Of a DNA stretch of 64,000 nucleotides, positions 44,772 through 51,781 are shown piece after piece. Source of the DNA: Anaerolineales bacterium (GTDB lineage Bacteria; Chloroflexota; Anaerolineae; Anaerolineales; UBA4823). Position 1 is the first letter of the stretch, and every line of letters begins with the position of its first letter. The stretch is taken from the NCBI GenBank assembly GCA_003105035.1, contig PQAL01000005.1, positions 124,001 through 188,000 of the forward strand, written 5' to 3'. The notes beneath the pieces are model-generated. The model saw only the letters and a program-made list of their open reading frames with translations. It searched no databases and was not told the origin of the DNA. A program made the position numbers and the translations under genes.

Positions 44772-46021
44772 GCGAAGCCTATGGCGCAGCCAATGGCAAT
44801 GCCAGCGGTATGGTAGTTAACCCTGCTTCTGGCGGTACCAATGGAAGTGCGGGTAGATTCGCCTCCCGCACCACCCACTTGAAGCCTGAAGGCGCTTACC
44901 AGGTGCTGGCGCGTGCCCAGGAGCTTGAAGCCCAGGGGAAGAGAATCATCCACCTGGAGATCGGCCAGCCGGATTTTGAGACCTTTGATCACATCCGGCT
45001 GGCAGGCAAGCTCGCCATCGACGCAGGACAGACCCGCTATACCCCTCCTGCCGGGATGAAAGCTCTCCGTGAGGTGATCGCCGAAGATGCTGGTCGGCGG
45101 CATAATCTCCATATCCACCCAGACCAGGTAGTCGTCAGCCCGGGTGCCAAGCCCAATCTCTTCTTCCCCACCCTTGCTCTCATTGAGCCGGGTGATGAGG
45201 TGCTCTATCCCAACCCCGGCTTCCCGACGTACGAAGCCATGATCAAAGTTGCCGGTGGCGTGCCCATCCCCGTGCCCTTGCTGGAGGGGAATAACTTCTC
45301 ATTCGACCTGGCAGCTTTCCATAAACTATTAAGCCCACGCACCAGGCTGGTCATCCTGAACTCACCCGCCAACCCCACAGGCGGGGTGATGCCGCTTTCC
45401 GACCTTCAGGAGATCGCCCGGGCAGCCGAGCAGCACGACTTCTGGGTGATATCTGATGAGATTTACATGCGCCTGGTGTATGATGGCTTGGACGCTCCGT
45501 CCATCGCCAGCCTGCCCGGTATGCAGTCGCGTACCATAATTGTCGATGGCTTTTCAAAGACATACGCCATGACTGGCTGGCGCCTGGGCTACGGCATCAT
45601 GCCAAAGGAGCTCGCCCAGGCAGTTCAGCTATTGCTCACCCATTCAGTGGGCTGCACCGCTCAGTTTACTCAACTGGCAGGTATTGCCGCACTCTCCGGC
45701 CCTCAGGATGAAGTGAACGCCATGCTCAGCCAATATCAGCTGCGGCGCGATCTCCTCGTGGATGGCTTGAACCGTATCCCCGGCATCATCTGCCGGCGCC
45801 CGCAGGGTGCTTTTTATGTCTTTCCAAACATTAAAGCTTTGGGCAAGTCCTCATCTGAGCTGGCCAACCACCTGCTTGAGCATGCCGGTGTAGCCGCCCT
45901 GGCCGGCTCGGATTTTGGTAGCTACGGAGAAGGCTACCTCCGCTTGACCTATTCCTGCTCCATCGAGACGATCCACGAGGCAGTCGAGCTTATTGCCAGG
46001 GCAGTAAGCAGCTTGGTGTAG
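44768..46021 (+). CDS. Class I/II pyridoxal-phosphate aminotransferase (AspC-like)
   Basis: This 417-residue fold-type I aminotransferase has the PLP lysine at 264 in DGFSKTYAMTGWRLGYG, the Asn-containing NSPANPTGG and the Asp-Tyr SDEIYM. The core begins near residue 30. The first 30 residues (AANGNASG, GTNGSAG) are low-complexity Gly/Asn/Ser and unusual for the family, so either translation begins later (in-frame ATG at 44810) or the tail is real. It is coupled to panB. The natural amino acid is uncertain; aspartate or an aromatic or aliphatic one is possible. Confidence 0.88.
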   Translation: MSEAYGAANGNASGMVVNPASGGTNGSAGRFASRTTHLKPEGAYQVLARAQELEAQGKRIIHLEIGQPDFETFDHIRLAGKLAIDAGQTRYTPPAGMKALREVIAEDAGRRHNLHIHPDQVVVSPGAKPNLFFPTLALIEPGDEVLYPNPGFPTYEAMIKVAGGVPIPVPLLEGNNFSFDLAAFHKLLSPRTRLVILNSPANPTGGVMPLSDLQEIARAAEQHDFWVISDEIYMRLVYDGLDAPSIASLPGMQSRTIIVDGFSKTYAMTGWRLGYGIMPKELAQAVQLLLTHSVGCTAQFTQLAGIAALSGPQDEVNAMLSQYQLRRDLLVDGLNRIPGIICRRPQGAFYVFPNIKALGKSSSELANHLLEHAGVAALAGSDFGSYGEGYLRLTYSCSIETIHEAVELIARAVSSLV

Positions 46022-46063
46022 GTCTGGTAAATCAATTAGATAGGGACCTCATTAGTCAATTAA

Positions 46064-46210
46064 CTCTTCACTACGATCACTCATCCCCCCTCGCCGGGGT
46101 ACTTCCAGAACCCTGCCTTCACAGGTCGCACCTTCCCCCTGGATGGCTACACCACCGACGTTCCCCTCTGGACGGACGACTACAGCAACTTATTCCGCAT
46201 ATTGAGATAA
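46064..46210 (+). pseudogene. Relic of a protein C-terminus (spermidine-synthase-like tail)
   Basis: A 48-codon frame bounded by stops and lacking any start codon encodes a segment from GYFQNPAFTGRTFP to LWTDDYSNLFRILR, then TAA. The ending W/L-TDDYxxxxxLL is the usual C-terminus of fused membrane/spermidine-synthase-like proteins. The rest of that gene is absent, since the upstream neighbour ends at 46021. It appears to be the leftover of a deletion. Confidence 0.45.
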
Positions 46211-46526
46211 ATCAGGTCAGTACGTCTTGCCTATCCAGGTAAGAATCCGGTATCCCCATCTTCCATCAACTATTCAACGCGGATTTAATCCCGCTTTGAC
46301 ATTTCCTTTCTACGCAGTCAGGTGGGTTATATTAATCAATATATATTTATCATCAATTTATTAGAGATATCGGTGGTGTTGTTAGGTGAGATTGAGTCAT
46401 ATTTGAATTCCAAGTCCAATAATAATATGGTATAATTAAGGTCTGTTTTATCGTAATACCATGGGGTAATTAGGTTTTTACATTTATACATCAACATAAA
46501 ACTTCTCATGCTCGAAGGAGCAGGCT
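46211..46526. other. AT-rich spacer before the EamA gene
   Basis: No gene is seen. The sequence from 46310 to 46450 is markedly AT-rich. It includes a TATAAT at about 46431-46436, a possible -10 for the transporter gene at 46527. Confidence 0.45.
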
Positions 46527-47474
46527 ATGTCCAATAAATCACCCGATCGGCGCACCCTTGTGGCATTTTTATTAGCTGTATTTTTCGCCGGCATTAACGG
46601 GATTGCAGTTCGGTTTAGTAATGCTGAGCTACCCCCGTTTTTTGGAGCTGGTGCTCGATTTTTTCTGGCTTCAGTTATTCTTTTTGGTATTGTCCTGGCC
46701 AGGCGTTTGCCGCTGCCCCGCGGGCGCAGCTTATTCGGGGTGATTATTTACGGGATATTAGGTACAGGTTTCAACTATGCATTCCTCTACTGGGCATTGG
46801 AATACCTCCCAGCAGGATTGTCAGTCACCATCCTGGCTCTCACCCCTCTCCTAACCTTTCTGTTTGCCTGGGCACATCGCCAGGAGGCTTTCCGTTGGAA
46901 AGTGCCTATCGGCTCGCTGCTCGCCCTGGCTGGAATTTTGATCATAACCTTCAATCAGCTGAGCACACATACAGCCTTGCTCCCTATCCTGGCAGTGATC
47001 CTTGCCGCGGCCTGTTTCGCTGAATCAACCGTCATCATCAAGAATTATCCCCAGGCCCATCCCGTCACAACCAGCGCCGTATCGCTCCTGGTAGGTTCGA
47101 TCTTGCTGCTTATCTTTTCAGCTATCTGGGGAGAAAAGCTTGTTTTACCCACCCTACTAGCCACCTGGGCGTCTTTTGTGTATCTCATAATTTTTGGTTC
47201 GGTGATCACATTCATCCTCATCCTCTATGTCATCCAACACTGGACGGCTTCGGCTAGCTCATACTTATTCGTGCTCATGCCGATCGTCACCATCACCGTG
47301 GGTACCTGGCTAGCTCACGAGAGCATAACACTTTCGTTATTGCTCGGTGGGTTGCTCGTCCTTTTTGGTGCATACATTGGAGGAATTGCTAAACCTGAAC
47401 AGCTACACCTTTTTTATGCTAGATTACGCACAAAGTTCAAACCGCAAGTGCCAGAATGCTGCCCTGAAACATAA
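46527..47474 (+). CDS. EamA/DMT-family transporter
   Basis: This 315-residue inner-membrane exporter of the drug/metabolite transporter superfamily has ten predicted helices in two five-helix EamA repeats (about 10-140 and 150-290). The substrate is unknown; relatives export amino acids or nucleosides, or confer drug resistance. It has a GAAGGAG ribosome site 7 bases from the ATG. A CAGCTGTT/AACAGCTG hairpin follows the stop at 47487-47506. Confidence 0.88.
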   Translation: MSNKSPDRRTLVAFLLAVFFAGINGIAVRFSNAELPPFFGAGARFFLASVILFGIVLARRLPLPRGRSLFGVIIYGILGTGFNYAFLYWALEYLPAGLSVTILALTPLLTFLFAWAHRQEAFRWKVPIGSLLALAGILIITFNQLSTHTALLPILAVILAAACFAESTVIIKNYPQAHPVTTSAVSLLVGSILLLIFSAIWGEKLVLPTLLATWASFVYLIIFGSVITFILILYVIQHWTASASSYLFVLMPIVTITVGTWLAHESITLSLLLGGLLVLFGAYIGGIAKPEQLHLFYARLRTKFKPQVPECCPET

Positions 47475-47804
47475 GCTGAGCTCAGCTGTTGTTTAACAGC
47501 TGACAGCCAATCGTAGTCAAGGTTTTTGGCGCATCGAATCATCGTCCTCAAGCAGGGATTGATGGCACGGTAAAAGCTTATGCGCTGATCCAGTCGCGGT
47601 CAATCGGTCAGGCATCACCCTTCCATGCGATCTAGAGTTCTATGCATCCTTCACACCCCATTCTGATCTAAAACAGGCTACAACAATTCTCATCCCCAGG
47701 GCAGATCCAAGCAAATCCTATATCCTCGATCATGATCAAGCCCGTGATGAGCTTCCAACGGGATTGTGGTTGTGTAATCTATGATAAAATTATGCCGCTA
47801 AAAC
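47475..47804. other. Spacer between the EamA gene and tRNA-Gly
   Basis: No gene is supported. It starts with a perfect hairpin, CAGCTGTT-GTTT-AACAGCTG, at 47487-47506 without a U-tract, and ends with TTGTGG (47764-47769) and TAAAAT (47785-47790), spaced 15 bases, a possible tRNA promoter. Confidence 0.5.
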
Positions 47805-47876
47805 GCGGGCGTGGCCAAGTGGTAAGGCATCAGCCTTCCAAGCTGATATTCGCGGGTCCGAATCCCGTCGCCCGCT
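47805..47876 (+). tRNA. tRNA-Gly (anticodon TCC)
   Basis: A full cloverleaf can be drawn: acceptor GCGGGCG with CGCCCGC, D-arm GCC-AAGTGGTAA-GGC, anticodon stem TCAGC/GCTGA with loop CTTCCAA, and T-arm GCGGG-TCCGAAT-CCCGT. The 3' CCA is not encoded, unlike the Met tRNA in this window. Confidence 0.96.
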
Positions 47877-47880
47877 CTAA

Positions 47881-48051
47881 ACAGAAACCGCAGCAACACT
47901 AGCCACAGATACACCGAAAGCTAATACTCTTGGAACAAGAGAGATACAAGCCCTTAGTGCTCCTGATGTGCACCAGAAGTATTTGCCTTTGCTACACTCA
48001 AAAGCAATGGGGTTTATTTTAAGCGGGATAACAAGTAGCAAGTTGGATTAG
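47881..48051 (+). pseudogene. Possible relic of an IS200/IS605 TnpB C-terminal tail
   Basis: Immediately after tRNA-Gly a stop-to-stop frame of 56 codons reads ATDTPKANTLGTREIQALSA and beyond. The T-x-GT-x-x-I-x-A pattern is reminiscent of the tails of IS1341/TnpB proteins. No start codon, RuvC motif or zinc finger remains. The rest of the 315-base spacer up to 48191 holds only a GAGCGCCC/GGGCTC hairpin near 48096-48113. The resemblance is weak. Confidence 0.2.
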
Positions 48052-48191
48052 CAACCGGAGTAGAAAGCACAAGCCCTCTAGGGCCGAACGTCTACGAGCG
48101 CCCTAAGGGCTCGGGTGAGGCAGTTTAGGGTGGTCTCCTTGCTCAGGTGGGTATCGGATAAAGAATCACGATACGCAGCCCAACCTGTTGC

Positions 48192-48794
48192 TCACATTTT
48201 TCTAGCAATATACTCAATCTCTGCTCGTCTTCGCAGCTTACCTTCCCAAAGCTTATCCTGAATACGCTTCTCCTTCCGGACGATCACGTATGGCTCAAAA
48301 TAGATATCCGCCTCATCATCCTCAAAATGCGCAAATGCTTCGCTTTTCAATAATTCAAGTGCCGGTGATGTCTTGCAAAAAGGCTCCCAGGTTTCAGCGT
48401 CATCCACCGAGATAAAATTCACGTAGCACAATCCATTTCTCTTTAGCACTCTCGTGATCTCGCTCATCGCGATGGCGATATCTGGTTTGGTCATGAAATC
48501 GATGGCATTGAAGGAGTAGATGAAACTGAACTCGGCACTTGGGAATGGGATGCTGCGCATATCCCCACGGATGATACCCAGTGGCATGTTGTTCTCTGCA
48601 CTAAATCTTTGCGCGTCTTCTATGGGCTTCTCTGCGATTTCGATGCCGAAAGTCTGATAGCCGTATTGATAGAAGAGGGAGAGTGGCGGTTCCGATCCAC
48701 CTGCTCCACAATCGAGTACGGTTTTACTCAGCGAACTCGCATTACATTGTCTCAAGAACTCATATAGGGGAGTTGCCCAGATTACATCCTTCAT
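48192..48794 (-). CDS. Class I SAM-dependent methyltransferase
   Basis: This protein of about 200 residues has motif I VLDCGAGGSEPPLSLFYQ, a second acidic strand FGIEIAEK, GDMRSIPFPSAEFSFIYSFNAIDFM and a C-terminal basic tail. It belongs to the methyltransferase-11-like group; the substrate is unknown. The ATG at 48794 is preceded by GAGAG; the frame continues 19 codons upstream through poorly conserved residues. It lies 92 bases after a GT-C-like gene on the same strand. Confidence 0.78.
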   Translation of the reverse strand: MKDVIWATPLYEFLRQCNASSLSKTVLDCGAGGSEPPLSLFYQYGYQTFGIEIAEKPIEDAQRFSAENNMPLGIIRGDMRSIPFPSAEFSFIYSFNAIDFMTKPDIAIAMSEITRVLKRNGLCYVNFISVDDAETWEPFCKTSPALELLKSEAFAHFEDDEADIYFEPYVIVRKEKRIQDKLWEGKLRRRAEIEYIARKM

Positions 48795-48886
48795 CAGGAC
48801 TCTCTTTCGCTTGCATCTTGATACCCCAAACAGGTTAGATGGGGGCCGCAACCTGTTGCTGGCATATCATTTCCAGTTAATCGTCT

Positions 48887-50239
48887 TTATTGACATGCTG
48901 TTAGATTTATTGGTGCTTGACCTTCTTTGATTGCGCTACCCAGCGACCCGCCGATTAACATCCATACCACCACCCCTGTCAGGGTATATACAATCCAATC
49001 GATTGGTATGCGGTAGCGCGGCTCATAGGCGAGAATATAATAGATCAACGGGTAGGTAGCTAATGGAATCAATAAAGCTGCTCGCTGTGGGATTCTTATC
49101 CTTGGAAGTGCCAGGCATGCCCCAATGAGTGCCAAAACCGTCAGCTTAAAGACATCCAGGAAATATTTCATCCAGTAAGGTGGTCCGATCCATAGGTTGA
49201 TAAACCGTTGGCCTGTAAGCCAGAGGAATCTCGCTGGATGGGCCTTGATCCATGTCAGCGCTTCATCCCTCGCCTGGTGCATATATTCCATTTCGCCTAA
49301 TTCAAGTAGTCTTTGGGCTTCCTGAAAGCTCGCCCGCGGGTGTAGATAGGGAAAACGGATGGCATCCATCTCCGCAAACGTAGGTAGCGCCTTATCGTTA
49401 TTCCCCATGCGCAGTTCAAGCCCCAGGTTGCTGCGGATAAAAAACACTTCGTGGAAAACCTGATAGTTCCTTATCCCCCAGGGCAAGCACGCCATGACTA
49501 CCCCGATCGTTAATACACCAACCCTCACCCATTTACCTGGGTTCTTGAGCCACACCAGTTCGAACACCATAAATCCCAGGATCACCGGCAGCAATGCTGG
49601 CTGTAGATGTAAGGCGAGTCCAATGCCTAGCCCAAGTAGAAGAGAACGAAGCCAATGCTCATTTTGTCCCTTCCATCTTCGTAAGAAAGCCACCATCAGC
49701 AACCCCAGGATGATCCCGGTTAAATATTCCCCATGTCCGGGCAATTTCGCCGCGATCGTTTTTTCCAACCCACCAAACGCGCCGATCAGCCCGCCGATCA
49801 TGCCTGCGACACCTCCTGTGCCAAGCCGCTCAGAGAACCAGGGGAGCAACCCATATAAGACAGAGGCAGTGAACAGAATGAATAAAGCGCTCACAGAGCC
49901 TGCCTGGGAGGTCAGCCCGAAGATTCGATAGATCAGGCTCTCGATCAAGGGGACGAGAGGTGGTAGATGCGCTGTGGGACCCGTAGGGATGGCATAAGGA
50001 TTGGCAAATTCCCCGGTCCGCAGCAGTGAGATGGCAATCGCTCCTCTCTCACTCTCGCTGGTGGGCGCCAGATAATCGGGGTATTCTCGGGTTAGGTCGT
50101 TTAGCTGGTGGATGCGTATTGTTAAGGAAAGCAGAAAGATCAATGGAAAATATCGCCATGGATTGCCAGTGATCCACTCCAACAAGCCTCGCATCAAGCG
50201 GAGCGGCCAGAAATTCTTATATTTCTCCACTCTGATCAT
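48887..50239 (-). CDS. GT-C-type membrane glycosyltransferase-like protein
   Basis: This 450-residue protein has about ten membrane helices. The first extracytoplasmic loop (PDYLAPTSESERGAIAISLLRTGEFANPY) is in the position where PMT/ArnT-type lipid-linked glycosyltransferases carry their acidic catalytic pair; here Asp and Glu residues are present but the usual DE is not strict. It probably transfers sugar from a polyprenyl-phosphate donor; the acceptor is unknown. Confidence 0.72.
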   Translation of the reverse strand: MIRVEKYKNFWPLRLMRGLLEWITGNPWRYFPLIFLLSLTIRIHQLNDLTREYPDYLAPTSESERGAIAISLLRTGEFANPYAIPTGPTAHLPPLVPLIESLIYRIFGLTSQAGSVSALFILFTASVLYGLLPWFSERLGTGGVAGMIGGLIGAFGGLEKTIAAKLPGHGEYLTGIILGLLMVAFLRRWKGQNEHWLRSLLLGLGIGLALHLQPALLPVILGFMVFELVWLKNPGKWVRVGVLTIGVVMACLPWGIRNYQVFHEVFFIRSNLGLELRMGNNDKALPTFAEMDAIRFPYLHPRASFQEAQRLLELGEMEYMHQARDEALTWIKAHPARFLWLTGQRFINLWIGPPYWMKYFLDVFKLTVLALIGACLALPRIRIPQRAALLIPLATYPLIYYILAYEPRYRIPIDWIVYTLTGVVVWMLIGGSLGSAIKEGQAPINLTACQ

Positions 50240-50558
50240 CCCTTATGATAGACGAATAAAATAATCAGGCAGCTACATCATTATACAATGGGACCGCACT
50301 CCACAGTTTTTCCAGTCAAAACCTGGATCCGAGAGTGCGTCAATCGATATGTAATTCAATCACCAAGATGTTTTATTATAAAATGGGATAATTCATGAAA
50401 TCTTTACCCACCCTGTGTTCATGTTAGAATATAGACCTCTTTTATAACTTGTCCCAGGTCACGGTTAGGTGATCTCAGGCGTCCAGGCGGATGCCTACAC
50501 CTACCAACCCCATTACCAGTTGTGTTAATTCCCCCTGGGGCAGGCTGCACCTTAACAT
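50240..50558. other. Spacer upstream of tRNA-Met
   Basis: No gene is seen in these 319 bases. A TTAGAATATAG -10-like element lies at about 50426-50436, about 120 bases before the tRNA. The GC-rich stretch before the tRNA has no clear function. Confidence 0.45.
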
Positions 50559-50633
50559 GGGCCCATAGCTCAGCGGCAGAGCGGACGGCTCATAACCGTT
50601 TGGCCGTAGGTTCGATCCCTACTGGGCCCACCA
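50559..50633 (+). tRNA. tRNA-Met (anticodon CAT)
   Basis: The cloverleaf has acceptor GGGCCCA/TGGGCCC, D-arm GCTC-AGCGGCA-GAGC, anticodon stem GACGG/CCGTT with loop CTCATAA, and T-arm GTAGG-TTCGATC-CCTAC. Discriminator A and CCA are encoded. A CAT anticodon may mean elongator Met or, after lysidine modification, Ile; initiator features (mismatched first pair, three G-C pairs) are absent. Confidence 0.94.
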
Positions 50634-50640
50634 AACTCAA

Positions 50641-50671
50641 AAAAACAGCTCCCTGGTTGGAGCTGTTTTTT
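50641..50671 (+). terminator. Rho-independent terminator after tRNA-Met
   Basis: AACAGCTCC and GGAGCTGTT form a nine-base perfect stem around CTGGTT, followed by TTTT. It lies 8 bases after the tRNA CCA. Confidence 0.9.
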
Positions 50672-50810
50672 GTTGCCGATAATCGATAAGTTTTCACGTC
50701 TTTCGATCCTGCTGGTTGAGATGGCCTATGGACAGTCTTCTCATGACAAAGCAGGTTACCATTCGCTAAGATCACGAACCTTAAAATATTCCGTTTCTTT
50801 GCTAAACCTC

Positions 50811-50838
50811 TTGTGGACTAGAACGTTTGTGCTATAAT
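50811..50838 (+). promoter_or_regulatory. Promoter with an embedded SOS-box-like GAAC-N4-GTGC
   Basis: TTGTGG (50811-50816) and a perfect TATAAT (50833-50838) are spaced 16 bases. Between them GAACGTTTGTGC (50821-50832) differs by one base from the GAAC-N4-GTTC operator bound by LexA of many Gram-positive-type bacteria. It drives, at most, the 20-codon ORF at 50886. Confidence 0.5.
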
Positions 50839-50885
50839 ATATCCATTAATACTCGCAATTGCTGACATTTCAAGAAGGGCGCTAA

Positions 50886-50948
50886 ATGAATCCGGGTTCT
50901 CCCCCACCATCCAAATGCCAATGTGGTAATCCGCTCTATGCCTCATGA
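50886..50948 (+). CDS. 20-codon ORF behind a strong promoter (leader peptide or truncated gene)
   Basis: The ORF encodes MNPGSPPPSKCQCGNPLYAS and stops. It has AGAAGGG 8 bases before the ATG and the promoter at 50811-50838. The CxC-G-N-P-L segment looks like the start of a zinc-ribbon protein, so it may be the 5' remnant of a broken gene. An inverted repeat (GAATTGTTT with AAAACAATTC) follows directly, 50947-50983, with a U-rich loop. Confidence 0.35.
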   Translation: MNPGSPPPSKCQCGNPLYAS

Positions 50949-51051
50949 ATTGTTTGCTTTTGTTTTTTTTACAAAACAATTCCCCTTGAATCGAAAACCG
51001 GCTCTACCTCCCGGTCGAGCTGTTGATAATCTTGCTCAATGTAAAAATTAC

Positions 51052-51519
51052 TTAGGCGTAGGCAGCTGCAAGCTGAACGCGCGTGGAGTTCAACCGACCC
51101 ATGGCGGCTTCAGCCACACAGCGCACCATCATGCACTCCAGCCGTGGGTCCTGCGCGAAGGCTGCCTTCAAGTCTTCCACTTTAAAGCGGATCACCCGGC
51201 TGGCACCGCTGCTGCGTGCTGTGGATGTAAGCACATTAGGCTCGATCAAGGCTGAGATGCTGAAAGGTTCTCCCGGGTTTATCTCACATACAACTACCTC
51301 GCTTGTCTTGTCTGGGGCGTGGGCACTCCCCACCGGGTGGTACAGCGCCACGCTGCCCTCCACCAGGAAATACAGGCTGTCGGCTGTCTTCCCCTCCTCG
51401 ATGACCACCTGGCCATCCTTCAGCTCAATTTCTTCAGCAATCATCGCCAGAGTTTTTAATTGTTCATGCCCCAGCTTGCCGAAAAATGGATACCTTCTCA
51501 ACAATTCAACAGAGATCAT
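51052..51519 (-). CDS. Stand-alone cyclic-nucleotide-binding-domain protein
   Basis: These 155 residues form a single cNMP-binding beta-barrel (VVIEEGKTADSLYFLVEGSVALYH, PGEPFSISALIEP, then SSGASRVIRFKVEDL) with flanking helices. There is no C-terminal helix-turn-helix, so it is not a Crp/Fnr transcription factor in itself. The phosphate-binding cassette is PFSISALIEP followed by TSTARSS, in which the usual Arg is retained. It has a strong AGGAGG site before the ATG at 51519. Confidence 0.85.
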   Translation of the reverse strand: MISVELLRRYPFFGKLGHEQLKTLAMIAEEIELKDGQVVIEEGKTADSLYFLVEGSVALYHPVGSAHAPDKTSEVVVCEINPGEPFSISALIEPNVLTSTARSSGASRVIRFKVEDLKAAFAQDPRLECMMVRCVAEAAMGRLNSTRVQLAAAYA

Positions 51520-51732
51520 GCTTTTTCCTCCTAGAGCGATTTTTATTAATCTTGCCCACCTCTAGCGACTTCCCATGTCTCACCACAGGGATAACTCGCT
51601 GGTAGTGCAGGCGGCAGGTTGGCATTACTACCAAACTTCGATCGAGCTCATCCGAATGTGCGAATTATAGCAGGGTTATACTGCATGTCAAAGTCATCCC
51701 CAAAACCACGGAATTTCATGCCCGCAGGCCCC

Positions 51733-51765
51733 AAAAAAAACACCCCGGGTTGTAGACCGGGGTGT
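51733..51765 (-). terminator. Rho-independent terminator of the DUF11 protein gene
   Basis: On the minus strand ACACCCCGG and CCGGGGTGT form a nine-base stem followed by a run of eight Ts. It lies 16 bases after the stop codon at 51782. Confidence 0.93.
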
Positions 51766-51781
51766 AAGAAAGGATTTTGTC

